This document shows positions 16,714 through 23,988 of a stretch of DNA of 64,000 nt, in pieces. Where the stretch lies: assembly GCA_019114225.1 (NCBI GenBank), contig DXFW01000024.1, positions 41,219-105,218 on the forward strand. The letters are read 5' to 3'. Position numbers and translations under genes: made by a program. The notes beneath the pieces are model-generated. The model was not told the DNA's origin. It saw only the letters and a list, made by a program, of their open reading frames with translations, and searched no databases. Positions within the stretch are counted from its first letter, which is position 1, and every line of letters begins with the position of its first letter. The stretch comes from Candidatus Allofournierella pullicola (GTDB lineage: Bacteria > Bacillota > Clostridia > Oscillospirales > Ruminococcaceae).

Positions 16714-17063
16714 TCGGCCGTTACCTCATAGGGCCAGGTCATAATGCCGCCAAACTCGTACACGTTGGAATAGCCCAGCCGCGCAAGAATGGCCGCGGCT
16801 TGCTTGCTGCGGCTGCCGCTGCGGCAGTAGACCAGCACCTGAGCGTCCTTTTCGCCGATCACGCCGGCGGCGCTGGCTTCGCTGATCGTGCCCAGGGGCA
16901 GCAGCACCGCGCCGGGGATGTGGCCGCCGGCGTACTCCGCCGGCTCACGCACGTCCAGCACCAGAACGCCGCCTGCGTCCATCCGTTTCTTCGCCTCCTG
17001 CTGGCTGATCTGTTGATAGCCCTTTGCGCCCGGCGCAAACAGGCTGGAAAACATTCCTTTCAT
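16710..17063 (-). CDS. Rhodanese-like sulfurtransferase domain protein
   Basis: Single-domain rhodanese (117 aa). The sulfur-accepting Cys lies in the active-site loop VYCRSGSRSKQAA, and the family motifs VLDVREPAEYAGGHIPGAVLLPLG precede it. Such proteins carry persulfide sulfur in the cytoplasm. There is no signal peptide. It lies 3 nt after the peroxiredoxin gene and overlaps yaaA, so it is part of the same three-gene redox-stress operon. The particular sulfur donor and acceptor cannot be read from the sequence. Confidence 0.92.
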   Translation of the reverse strand: MKGMFSSLFAPGAKGYQQISQQEAKKRMDAGGVLVLDVREPAEYAGGHIPGAVLLPLGTISEASAAGVIGEKDAQVLVYCRSGSRSKQAAAILARLGYSNVYEFGGIMTWPYEVTAE

Positions 17064-17066
17064 GGT

Positions 17067-17531
17067 TCATCCCTCTCCCTTCAGCAGCCGGAGCACCTCG
17101 GCTGCGTTTGTATCCGGCTTGACCTTGGGCATTACCGCCGCCACGACCCCCGCCTCGTCGATCACGAAGGTGGTGCGGACCACGCCCATGCTCACCTTGC
17201 CGTAGAGCTTCTTTTCCTGCCAGACGCCGTATGCCTGGATGGCTTCCAGCTGCGGGTCACTGAGCAGCGTGAAGGGAAGGCCGTATTTATCGGCGAACTT
17301 GCGGTGAGAGGCAACGGAATCCTTGCTGACGCCCAGCACCACCGCGCCCTGCGCCCCGATCTCATTCAACGCGTCGGCAAAGGCGCGGGCCTGCCGGGTG
17401 CAGCCGGGGGTGCTGTCCTTGGGATAAAAATAGAGCACCACTTTTTTGCCCCGATAGTCCGCAAGGCTCACTTCGCGGCCGTCCTGGTCCTGCAGGGTGA
17501 ATTCCGGCGCTTTCATGCCAACTTCCAACAT
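17067..17531 (-). CDS. bcp: Thioredoxin-dependent peroxiredoxin, BCP/PrxQ type
   Basis: Thiol peroxidase (154 aa) reducing hydrogen peroxide and alkyl hydroperoxides. The peroxidatic Cys is in YFYPKDSTPGCTRQARAF; DYRGKKVVLYF and SVASHRKFADKYGLPFTLLSD are typical. The second Cys usual five residues later in helix alpha2 of many BCPs is missing, as the stretch reads TRQARAFADAL, so this may be a 1-Cys variant. ATG 17531 (MLEVGMKAPEF) is preferred because GGGAG sits about 9 nt upstream; the ATG at 17540 directly abuts the same site. First gene of the rhodanese-yaaA operon. Confidence 0.92.
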   Translation of the reverse strand: MLEVGMKAPEFTLQDQDGREVSLADYRGKKVVLYFYPKDSTPGCTRQARAFADALNEIGAQGAVVLGVSKDSVASHRKFADKYGLPFTLLSDPQLEAIQAYGVWQEKKLYGKVSMGVVRTTFVIDEAGVVAAVMPKVKPDTNAAEVLRLLKGEG

Positions 17532-17608
17532 CGTCCCCATCTCCCTTTTTTGTTTTTATTATACCACAAAACCCGCCGCGGACAGTGATATCATCACCGG
17601 AAACAGGC

Positions 17609-17637
17609 TTGGCGCGGCGGACCGTTGCGGTTATAAT
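17609..17637 (+). promoter_or_regulatory. Promoter of the cobalamin adenosyltransferase gene
   Basis: -35 TTGGCG (17609-17614), 17-bp spacer, -10 TATAAT (17632-17637), about 40 bp before the start codon. No cobalamin riboswitch is recognisable in the short leader. Confidence 0.72.
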
Positions 17638-17680
17638 AAAGAAAAAGCAACGGCGCTCCGGCACCGAAAAGGAGACACGA

Positions 17681-18211
17681 ATGAACAAGCTTTCTGAGGG
17701 AAAGGTGCAGGTCTACACCGGAAACGGCAAAGGCAAGACCACCGCCGCCCTGGGCCTTATGCTGCGGGCCGCGGGCGCGGGAATGGAGATCTACTTCGGC
17801 CAGTTTATGAAAACCGGCAACACCAGTGAAGCGCGGGCACTGCGGGAGTTTTTGAGCGGTGCGGTGACGATGGAGCAGTATGGCAGCGGCGAAGAGCTTT
17901 CCGGCCCGGACCGGGAGCGGGACGCCGCCTGCGCCCGGGCAGGCTACGACAAAGCCCGGGCAGCCCTTGTCAGTGGGCAGTACGACCTGGTGGTTCTGGA
18001 CGAGATCCTGGTGGCGGAACACCTGGGTCTGCTGGCTGTGGACGACCTGCTGCGGCTGATGGATGAGCGTCCTGCGCACACCGAGCTGGTGTTCACCGGG
18101 CGCTGGGCTGCCGAAGCGGTGCGCCAGCGGGCGGACCTGGTCACCGAGATGGGCGAGGTGAAGCACTACTTCCACGCCGGGCTTCCCGCCCGCACCGGTA
18201 TCGAAATGTGA
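17681..18211 (+). CDS. cobO: Cob(I)yrinic acid a,c-diamide adenosyltransferase (CobO/BtuR)
   Basis: Cytoplasmic ATP:corrinoid adenosyltransferase (176 aa) that makes adenosylcobalamin or its precursor. The P-loop is VYTGNGKGKTTAALGL (residues 9-24), followed by FGQFMKTGNTSEA and YDLVVLDEILVAEHLGLL, both hallmarks of CobA/CobO. ATG 17681 follows AAAAGGAG and comes after the promoter, so the longer frame from 17585 is rejected. A monocistronic unit with its own promoter and terminator. It is relevant to the corrinoid-dependent methyl-transfer operon at 50-54 kb, although methyltransferases use non-adenosylated corrinoid. Confidence 0.93.
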   Translation: MNKLSEGKVQVYTGNGKGKTTAALGLMLRAAGAGMEIYFGQFMKTGNTSEARALREFLSGAVTMEQYGSGEELSGPDRERDAACARAGYDKARAALVSGQYDLVVLDEILVAEHLGLLAVDDLLRLMDERPAHTELVFTGRWAAEAVRQRADLVTEMGEVKHYFHAGLPARTGIEM

Positions 18212-18218
18212 GCAGACA

Positions 18219-18256
18219 AAAAAAGGATGGGTCCCCGCGGGGGCCCATCCTTTTTT
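18219..18256. terminator. Bidirectional terminator between cobO and tspO
   Basis: Stem GGATGGGTCCCC / GGGGGCCCATCC flanked by A-rich sequence on the left and T6 on the right. It ends the plus-strand cobO transcript and the minus-strand redox operon. Confidence 0.88.
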
Positions 18257-18729
18257 CAGTTCAAAAGCCACACGCCGGCATTGAGGTAGCCGGCAAAAGC
18301 CACCCACACAAGGTAGGGCAGCTGCAGCCGCGCCGCCAGCAGCTCCATGCGGTAAAAGACCAGCACCATGGCCGCGATCAGCGCCCACAGGACCACCAGC
18401 CACAGCAGCGCAAAGCCAAACCACTGGAGGTTGAAAAAGAAAATGCTCCAGAAAAAGTTGAAGGCAAGCTGCCCGGCATACAGGCCAAGGCCCAGCCGGC
18501 GGTCATCCGAGGGCGGAGCCATCCAGATCCGTGCGGCGCTCACGCCCATCAAGGCGTAGAGGACGACCCACACGATGGGAAACACGATGGCCGGCGGAGA
18601 AAGCGGCGGCTGGACGATTTGTTCGGTGTAGAGCTTTGTTCCCTCCCGGGTGAGCCAGCCGGCGAGGCCGCCCACCGCCTCGGTCAGGAGCACCCAGGCT
18701 GCATAGGTCTTCCAGGGAAATCTTTTCAT
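18256..18729 (-). CDS. tspO: TspO/MBR family membrane protein
   Basis: Five-helix membrane protein (157 aa) of the translocator/benzodiazepine-receptor family. Recognisable are PPLSPPAIVFPIVWVVLYALMGVSA, RLGLGLYAGQLAFNFFWSIFFF and the Trp-rich C-terminal helices. TspO proteins bind porphyrins and are linked to tetrapyrrole handling and oxidative stress. It is the last gene of the six-gene minus-strand redox operon, starting 4 nt after the lipoprotein stop and ending at a strong terminator. Its precise ligand here is unknown. Confidence 0.92.
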   Translation of the reverse strand: MKRFPWKTYAAWVLLTEAVGGLAGWLTREGTKLYTEQIVQPPLSPPAIVFPIVWVVLYALMGVSAARIWMAPPSDDRRLGLGLYAGQLAFNFFWSIFFFNLQWFGFALLWLVVLWALIAAMVLVFYRMELLAARLQLPYLVWVAFAGYLNAGVWLLN

Positions 18730-18733
18730 TGTA

Positions 18734-19327
18734 TCACCCTCTGGTAGGGTATGCAGCAGAGGGAACGGCTATGCGCCCGCCCGCTCGCGGTTCCAGCGAC
18801 AGGGTAAAAGAAGTCTCACTGCCGGACAAAACATCCTTCAGACCCTCGGTGTCGGTGATATGGGCCAGTTTTGTGTAGGACCAGGTGTTGCTGCCGTAGA
18901 ACAGCACCACGGAACTCCCCTGATAGAGCATTACGTCCCCCGGGCCCGCGGCGGTGCGCACATCGTTTTGGGGCAGGCGTTCGGGCAGCGCGCCCACCTT
19001 TTCAAAGCCGCCGTAGTTTTCTGCCTCAAGGGTGAGGGGGCCTTCTTCCAGCAGCGCTGCCAGCGCCCCGGCGGAAGGGTTCTCTTCCAGAACGGCGGTA
19101 AGGGTCGTATCTCCGATTTGAATGTACAGCAAGGTCTCTTCCTCCTGTGGGTCGGCGGACGGACCACCGATTTCCTGCGGATCGCTCTCCGTGTGGGATC
19201 CCGCCACGAAGGGAACGGCCGTGGGCGCCGCCTCGCTGCTTTGCGGCGCGGGAGCTGCCCCGCAGCCGGTCAGCGCCAAAACCAACAGCGCGGCAAGCGT
19301 GCGGCCCAAACGCGCCGCCCGGCTCAC
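18734..19327 (-). CDS. Lipoprotein with cyclophilin-like domain
   Basis: Predicted exported lipoprotein (197 aa). GTG 19327 overlaps the flavodoxin stop (GTGA) and gives a correct lipoprotein signal: basic SRAARLGR, hydrophobic core, lipobox LTGC. The longer frame to 19519 is an Arg/Gly-rich antisense-like extension inside the flavodoxin gene and is rejected. Residues 80-190 match the bacterial cyclophilin-like fold (PF18050 type): TLTAVLEENPSAGALAALL, then YGGFEKVGALPERLPQND, then AGPGDVMLYQGSSVVLFYG. These domains often occur beside flavodoxin genes, as here. No catalytic prolyl isomerase residues can be assigned, so the function is uncertain. Confidence 0.82.
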   Translation of the reverse strand: MSRAARLGRTLAALLVLALTGCGAAPAPQSSEAAPTAVPFVAGSHTESDPQEIGGPSADPQEEETLLYIQIGDTTLTAVLEENPSAGALAALLEEGPLTLEAENYGGFEKVGALPERLPQNDVRTAAGPGDVMLYQGSSVVLFYGSNTWSYTKLAHITDTEGLKDVLSGSETSFTLSLEPRAGGRIAVPSAAYPTRG

Positions 19328-19866
19328 AGCGCCCGGCCCGCGTCCAGCGCGCGCTGCATGGCCTCGCTGCCGCGCGCCTCGCCGGGAGCGGTAACGCCGC
19401 CGCCGAACACGACCCCCGCCAGCTTTGCCTTGGGGAAGCACTCTACCCAGCCGCCCAGGCCCGCGGCGGCGCGCTGCCACACCTCGTCGCCCTCCTCGGC
19501 GGCGCAGGCCAGCAGCCACACCTCCCGGAAGGCATAGTCCGCGGAATAAAGGGGATTTGCCCGGTCCAGCAGGGTCTTCATCTGGCCGCTCATCTCATAG
19601 TAGTAAATGGGGGTGGCAAAGACCAGCACGTCGGCATGGAGGATCTTCTCCTGCACGATGGCGTCCGCGTCGTCGTGGATGACGCACCGGCCGCTGGTCT
19701 GGCAGGCAAGGCAACCCTTGCAGAAGCGGATATCCTTGCCCGCAAGGGAGATGAACTCCACCTCATGGCCCGCCTGGCGCGCCCCCTGGGCGAACTGCTG
19801 CGCCAGCAGCCCGGAGTTGGAATCCTGGCGCAGGCTGGTGGAAATGATCAGCACCCGTTTGCTCAT
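19324..19866 (-). CDS. Flavodoxin-family FMN-dependent NAD(P)H oxidoreductase
   Basis: Protein of 180 aa with a flavodoxin-like fold. The phosphate-binding loop is STSLRQDSNSGLLAQQF near residues 9-25, then a Cys-rich CKGCLACQTSGRCVIHDD (iron-sulfur flavoprotein-like, residues 49-66), and ATPIYYYEMSGQMKTLLDR, the FMN-side motif. Probably reduces quinones or other electrophiles. It lies 14 nt after the CMD-cupin gene and overlaps the lipoprotein gene. The four Cys might hold an iron-sulfur cluster or act as redox thiols; this is not resolvable here. Confidence 0.9.
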   Translation of the reverse strand: MSKRVLIISTSLRQDSNSGLLAQQFAQGARQAGHEVEFISLAGKDIRFCKGCLACQTSGRCVIHDDADAIVQEKILHADVLVFATPIYYYEMSGQMKTLLDRANPLYSADYAFREVWLLACAAEEGDEVWQRAAAGLGGWVECFPKAKLAGVVFGGGVTAPGEARGSEAMQRALDAGRAL

Positions 19867-19880
19867 GGTGTTTCCTCCTT

Positions 19881-20630
19881 TTATTTCAGCGTTTCATACT
19901 GCGCGCCGCTCACCGGCTCGCACCACTCGTTGTTCGTCTCCTCGCCGGGCACCTCCAGCGCCAGGTGAGAGAACCAGCTGTCCGCCGCGGCGCCGTGCCA
20001 ATGCTTCACCTCGGGCGGGATGTTCACCACGTCGCCGGGGCGCAGCGCCCGGGCGGGCTTGCCCTCTTCCTGATACCAGCCCCGGCCGGCCACGCAGATC
20101 AGGATCTGGCCGCCGCCGCTCTTCGCGTGGTGAATGTGCCAGTTGTTGCGGCAGCCCGGCTCGAAGGTGACGTTGAACACCCCCACCTGACTGGCCGAAA
20201 GGGGCGCAAGGTAGCTCTGGCCCACAAAGTACCGGGCATAGGCGTCGTTGCGCGCGCCGATGGGGAACACCATCTCGCTCTGGTGGCGGGCCTTTTCGTC
20301 AACGCCCTCCTCGGCCCACACGTCCTTCGCCATGCGGAACGCCGCCCACGCCTTGGGCCAGCCCGCGTAAAAAGCCGCATGGGTGAGGATCTCGGCGATC
20401 TCGGTGCGGGTGATCCCGTTCTGCTTCGCCGTGGTGAGATGGTAGCGGAAGGATTCATCCACCATCCCCTGGGCCATCAGCGACACCACCGTGACCAGCG
20501 AGCGGTCCCGCAGGGAGAGCGCCTCTTCCCTGCTCCACACTTCGCCGAACAGCACATCATCGTTCAGATGGGCGAACTCCGGGGCGAACTGCCCCAAAGA
20601 ATCCCGCCCTGCCGTCTGTTTCACTGCCAT
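19881..20630 (-). CDS. Carboxymuconolactone decarboxylase-like / cupin fusion protein
   Basis: Two-domain cytoplasmic protein (249 aa). Residues about 10-115 form a CMD/AhpD-like helical domain (VTVVSLMAQGMVDESFRYHL, then GITRTEIAEILTHAAFYAGWPKA). Residues about 150-240 form a cupin with metal-ligand motif NNWHIHHAKSGGGQIL and the second motif PPEVKHWHGA. Such fusions are common in redox operons with flavodoxins and aldehyde or alcohol dehydrogenases. A CxxC peroxidase pair as in AhpD is absent, so antioxidant peroxidase activity is not supported. Downstream of the iron-ADH gene by 16 nt. Confidence 0.88.
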   Translation of the reverse strand: MAVKQTAGRDSLGQFAPEFAHLNDDVLFGEVWSREEALSLRDRSLVTVVSLMAQGMVDESFRYHLTTAKQNGITRTEIAEILTHAAFYAGWPKAWAAFRMAKDVWAEEGVDEKARHQSEMVFPIGARNDAYARYFVGQSYLAPLSASQVGVFNVTFEPGCRNNWHIHHAKSGGGQILICVAGRGWYQEEGKPARALRPGDVVNIPPEVKHWHGAAADSWFSHLALEVPGEETNNEWCEPVSGAQYETLK

Positions 20631-20646
20631 GGTCGTTTCCTCCCTT

Positions 20647-21813
20647 TCACATGCTTGCTTTCAGAATGTTCAGCACATCTTCTCTGGTGAGGGTGCGGTA
20701 GCCGCCGGTCATCAGGAAGGTGCCGTCGGCAATGCCCTCCAGCATATCTTCGGTGACGCCCAGCTGACGGATGTTCCGGGCCACGCCCAGCACCTCCATC
20801 CAGCGCTCCATTGCCGCAAGGCCCGCCTCGGCCAGCGCTTCGGCGCTCTTGCCCGCCGGGTCCACGTCCCACACGTTCACGGCAAAGCGGCCGAATTTGG
20901 CAAGGCCGTCCGCCATGATGAAGCGGTAATAGGCCAGAGACACGGCGGAAAGGGTCATGCCGTGGGTGGCGTTGGTGTAGGCCCCGATGGACTGGCCGAT
21001 CATGTGCACCTCCCAGTCGGTGGATTTGCCCATGGCCAGCAGAGTGTTCAGCGCCCAGGTGGCCGCCCACATGATGTTGCTGCGGGCTTCGTAGTTTTCC
21101 GGCTGGCGCACCGCCGTGCGGGAACTGGCGATCAGCGAGCGCATAAGGCCCTCGGCGATGTAGTCGGTGGTGTTGTCATCCGTGCCGGAGAAATACTGCT
21201 CACAGATGTGGTTGAAGGCGTCGTAAATGCCGGCCACCATCTGCTCCCTGGGCACGGTGTAGGTGAGGGTGGGGTCCAGGATGGAAAAGCGGGGCATGAC
21301 ATTGCTGCCGAACACATGGCCGATCTTGCGTTTCTGGCCGGGGTGGGTGATGACCGCGCCGCCGTTCATCTCCGAGCCGGTGCCCACCATGGTGAGCACG
21401 CAGCCCACCGGGATGATGGTGTTGTCCACATCTTCCATGCGCAGAAAGTACTTGTCCCAAGGGTCCTCGGCGCACCAGGCGGAAACGGACACTGCCTTGG
21501 CGTAGTCACACACCGAGCCGCCGCCCACCGCCAAAATCAGGTCCACATTGTTTTCCCGGGCCGCACGGCAGCCCTCATAGAGTTTTTCCACCGTGGGGTT
21601 GGGCATGACCCCCGGCACCTCAAATACTTCCTTGCCGCAGGTTTTGAGGATGGCAATGACCTTGTCGTAAAGGCCGGTCTTTTTGATGGAACCGCCGCCG
21701 TAGGCCAGCAGCACCCGGCTGCCGCAGTTCTTCAGTTCGCCCGCCAGCTGCTCCAGCGCCTGTTCGCCAAAGTGCAGCCGGGTGGGGTTGCAGTAGGTGA
21801 AATTTCCCAGCAT
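20647..21813 (-). CDS. Iron-containing alcohol dehydrogenase
   Basis: NAD(P)H-dependent group III alcohol dehydrogenase (388 aa), close to the butanol dehydrogenase/YqhD branch. It has LLAYGGGSIKKTGLYD and the nucleotide motif AVGGGSVCDYAKAVS. The metal-binding region has the His residues of AFNHICEQYF and MIGQSIGAYTNATHGMTLSA. ATG 21813 is preceded by GGGAGGACTG; the frame remains open far upstream through the LysR gene but lacks any support there. It probably reduces aldehydes to alcohols, consistent with an electrophile-detoxifying operon. Confidence 0.93.
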   Translation of the reverse strand: MLGNFTYCNPTRLHFGEQALEQLAGELKNCGSRVLLAYGGGSIKKTGLYDKVIAILKTCGKEVFEVPGVMPNPTVEKLYEGCRAARENNVDLILAVGGGSVCDYAKAVSVSAWCAEDPWDKYFLRMEDVDNTIIPVGCVLTMVGTGSEMNGGAVITHPGQKRKIGHVFGSNVMPRFSILDPTLTYTVPREQMVAGIYDAFNHICEQYFSGTDDNTTDYIAEGLMRSLIASSRTAVRQPENYEARSNIMWAATWALNTLLAMGKSTDWEVHMIGQSIGAYTNATHGMTLSAVSLAYYRFIMADGLAKFGRFAVNVWDVDPAGKSAEALAEAGLAAMERWMEVLGVARNIRQLGVTEDMLEGIADGTFLMTGGYRTLTREDVLNILKASM

Positions 21814-21815
21814 GT

Positions 21816-22094
21816 TCAGTCCTCCCGTTTCTGTTGGTTTTGTTTGATCCTGTAGACCAGATAGTCCAGGCAGTCGATCTTTTTTTCGCACCTGTGCACC
21901 TCGTCCAGCAAGGCCGCCCGGTGCCGCGCAAGAAGTTCCAGCAGGCGGCGGGGATCCCGCACGTCTGCCATCAGCGCGGCGGCGGCCTCCTCGGTGCAGC
22001 CCGCGTCCCGCAGGGTCTGGGCCAGTTCGCCCTCTTCCATGGCACAGCAGGCGCATGCCCAGGGCTTCTTTCCCTGCGGCTGCGAACATTCCAT
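21816..22094 (-). CDS. Small Cys-rich protein with MerR-like C-terminal helix
   Basis: Unrecognised protein of 92 aa, first gene of the redox operon. Residues 10-20 contain a Cys cluster (WACACCAMEEGE). The C-terminal half is helical and ends DEVHRCEKKIDCLDYLVYRIKQ, which resembles the dimerisation helix of MerR-type regulators, but no DNA-binding HTH precedes it. ATG 22094 follows GAGGGGAGG; the stop lies 2 nt before the ADH start. It could be a redox-sensing partner or metal-binding adaptor; this is inference. Divergent from the LysR gene with a shared 150-bp control region. Confidence 0.7.
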   Translation of the reverse strand: MECSQPQGKKPWACACCAMEEGELAQTLRDAGCTEEAAAALMADVRDPRRLLELLARHRAALLDEVHRCEKKIDCLDYLVYRIKQNQQKRED

Positions 22095-22160
22095 GGCCGC
22101 TCCTCCCCTCGTGCTTTCGTTCTCTGATTTTAGTGTAAACCCGCAGCCGTGAAATAGCAA

Positions 22161-22217
22161 ATACCCATATCGTATCCCGTGACATGCCTTGCAGGCATTG
22201 ATTTGGAGGGATATAAT
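22161..22217 (+). promoter_or_regulatory. Divergent control region with LysR-type boxes and lysR promoter
   Basis: Two dyads of LTTR form (T-N11-A) are seen: ATAC-N7-GTAT (22161-22175) and ATGCC-N5-GGCAT (22184-22198). The lysR promoter is TTGCAG (22189-22194), 17 bp, TATAAT (22212-22217), so the second dyad overlaps its -35. That layout fits autorepression plus activation of the divergent redox operon. Confidence 0.65.
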
Positions 22218-22245
22218 AAAACAAAAACGGAAAGGACACTGCCTT

Positions 22246-23127
22246 ATGGAACTTCGGCTGCTGCGCTATTTTCTCACCGTTGCCCGGGAGGGCAGCATTA
22301 CCAACGCGGCGGAGGCGCTGCATATCACCCAGCCCACCCTCTCCCGCCAGATACGGGAACTGGAAGAGGAACTGGGCCAGCCGCTGCTGGTGCGAGGCAG
22401 CCGCAGCGTTTCGCTGACCGGCGAGGGAATGCTTTTGCGCAAGCGGGCAGAAGAGATCCTGGAATTGGTGGAAAAGGCTGAGCGGGAGGTCTCGCTGGGG
22501 GATGACGTGATCACCGGCGAGGTAAGCGTGGGCGCGGGCGAAACGGTGGGGGTGCATTTTCTCACCCAAGCGGCGCAGGAACTGCGCCGCCGCTGGCCCG
22601 AGGTGCGGTTTCAGATCATCAGCGGCGACGGCATGGAGGTCTGCGAACTGCTGGACAAGGGCCTCATCGACTTTGGCCTGGTGTTCGACCATGTGGACCG
22701 GGCAAAGTACAACGCGCTGCCGGTGCCCTGGCGGGACGTGTGGGGCGTGCTGGTGCGGCGGGACGACCCGTTGGCCGAAAAGGAAGCGGTGACCCCGGAG
22801 GACCTCATCCATCAGCCGCTGCTGGTGTCCCGCCAGGTGCTCAAGGGGCCGCTGCTGCCCGAGTGGTTCGGCGCGGGTCTGGACGCGCTGAACATCGCGG
22901 GCACCTACACCCTTGCTTTCAACGGCTCGCTGATGGTGGAGGACGGCATGGGCTGCGCCTTGTGCCTGGACCGGATCATCAACCTGAGCGAGGACAGCCC
23001 GCTCTGCTTCCGCCCGCTGGAGCCCCGGCGGGAAGCGGGCATGCACATCATCTGGAAAAAATACCAGGTCTTTTCCCGGGCGGCGGAAAAATATCTGGAG
23101 CTGCTGGAGGCAAGCGGAAAAGAATAA
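22246..23127 (+). CDS. LysR-family transcriptional regulator of the redox operon
   Basis: Regulator of 293 aa. The N-terminal winged HTH is LRYFLTVAREGSITNAAEAL followed by HITQPTLSRQIRELEEELG. The C-terminal two-lobed inducer domain begins near residue 90 (VSVGAGETVGVHFLT). ATG 22246 is chosen: AAAGGA upstream, and the longer frame from 22189 begins inside the promoter. It is transcribed away from the six-gene operon, the classical layout for a LysR activator and its targets. The coinducer is unknown; a reactive carbonyl or quinone is plausible from the target genes. Confidence 0.93.
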   Translation: MELRLLRYFLTVAREGSITNAAEALHITQPTLSRQIRELEEELGQPLLVRGSRSVSLTGEGMLLRKRAEEILELVEKAEREVSLGDDVITGEVSVGAGETVGVHFLTQAAQELRRRWPEVRFQIISGDGMEVCELLDKGLIDFGLVFDHVDRAKYNALPVPWRDVWGVLVRRDDPLAEKEAVTPEDLIHQPLLVSRQVLKGPLLPEWFGAGLDALNIAGTYTLAFNGSLMVEDGMGCALCLDRIINLSEDSPLCFRPLEPRREAGMHIIWKKYQVFSRAAEKYLELLEASGKE

Positions 23128-23157
23128 AAAAGGGAGGCCCGTGGGCCTCCCTTTTTT
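23125..23157. terminator. Bidirectional terminator after lysR
   Basis: A6, then GGGAGGCCC-GT-GGGCCTCCC, then T6. It serves the plus-strand lysR and, from the other side, the minus-strand ferredoxin-like gene. Confidence 0.9.
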
Positions 23158-23200
23158 CAGAGCATTTTCAAATGTCCCCCGTCCGCTTCGCGCGGCCCGG

Positions 23201-23899
23201 TCAGTCCAGCACCCGGCCGTCCACCGAAAGGGTCACCACCTGCCAGGGGATGAATTTTCCGCTGGCCTGCAGCGCCTTTTTCACCGCAAGCTCCAGCCCG
23301 CCGCAGCAGGGCACCTCCATGCGCACCACGGTGACACTCTGAATGTCGTTCTCCGCAAGGATAAGGGTGAGCTTTTCGCTGTAATCTACGCCGTCCAGCT
23401 TGGGGCAGCCGATGAGGGTGATCTTGCCCCGCATAAAATCCCGGTGCATGGCCGCATAGGCATAGGCGGCGCAGTCCGCCGCCACCAGCAGCTTCGCCCC
23501 GTCAAACCAGGGGGCGTTCACCGGCGCCAGCTTGATCTGGCAGGGCCACTGGCCCAGCTGAGACGGCTCCGAAGCGGAAGGCACAGCGGGGGTGGTTTCT
23601 GCCGTGCGCCGCATTTGCCGCGCCTGCGCGCCGGGGCAGCCGCTGTGGACGGGCGCTCCCTTTGCCGCCTGGTTCGCCTTTACCGCCGCTTCGTCGTAGG
23701 CTGCCGCCTCCCGCTCCACAAAGGTGATGGCCCCGGTGGGGCAGGCGGGCAGACAGTCGCCCAGGCCGTCGCAGTAGTCGTCCCGCAGGAGGCGGGCTTT
23801 GCCGTCCACCATGCCGATGGCGCCCTCGTGGCAGGCGCTTGCACATGCGCCGCAGCCGTTGCATTTTTCCTGGTCTATATGGATGATCTTTCGAATCAT
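23201..23899 (-). CDS. Ferredoxin-like 4Fe-4S iron-sulfur protein
   Basis: Cytoplasmic iron-sulfur protein (232 aa). The N-terminus carries a CNGCGACASACHEGAI cluster motif (residues 13-28) and a second, unusually spaced YCDGLGDCLPACPTGAI motif. The long C-terminal part has further conserved Cys (PCQIKLAPVNAP, LLVAADCAAYAYA, LIGCPKLD, VPCCGGLE) and no nucleotide-binding motif. This family is common beside Crp/Fnr genes in clostridia, usually unnamed. ATG 23899 is preceded by AAGGAGG. Divergent from a Crp/Fnr-type gene with a dyad that is well placed to activate it. Function probably in electron transfer under a redox or nitrosative cue (inference). Confidence 0.87.
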   Translation of the reverse strand: MIRKIIHIDQEKCNGCGACASACHEGAIGMVDGKARLLRDDYCDGLGDCLPACPTGAITFVEREAAAYDEAAVKANQAAKGAPVHSGCPGAQARQMRRTAETTPAVPSASEPSQLGQWPCQIKLAPVNAPWFDGAKLLVAADCAAYAYAAMHRDFMRGKITLIGCPKLDGVDYSEKLTLILAENDIQSVTVVRMEVPCCGGLELAVKKALQASGKFIPWQVVTLSVDGRVLD

Positions 23900-23929
23900 A
23901 ATGTAAAACCTCCTTGTTTTTATGCTCTG

Positions 23930-23972
23930 AGTATAGTACAATCAGCTCCGCAAGTATGTGGTTTTGACCACA
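23930..23972 (-). promoter_or_regulatory. Activator-type promoter with Crp/Fnr box for the ferredoxin-like gene
   Basis: Dyad TGTGGTTTTGACCACA (23957-23972; arms TGTGGT/ACCACA). On the minus strand a -10 TATACT lies at 23935-23930 and no -35 match is present. The dyad centre falls about 41.5 bp upstream of the predicted start near 23923, the classical class II activator position. Confidence 0.72.
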
Positions 23973-23988
23973 AAACGGAGGGTGTGGA

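Noticed and set aside
17538..17680. Possible cobalamin riboswitch before cobO
   Set aside because: A sigma-A promoter lies only about 40 bp before the start codon, leaving no space for a riboswitch.
18734..19519. Longer form of the cyclophilin-like lipoprotein (261 aa)
   Set aside because: The extra 64 residues are Arg/Gly-rich and lie inside the flavodoxin gene; the shorter GTG start yields a clean signal peptide.
20647..23046. A single minus-strand frame extending upstream from the Fe-ADH gene through the LysR gene
   Set aside because: Only the last 388 residues match a family. The extension is antisense to a clear LysR gene, and a strong ribosome site lies at 21813.
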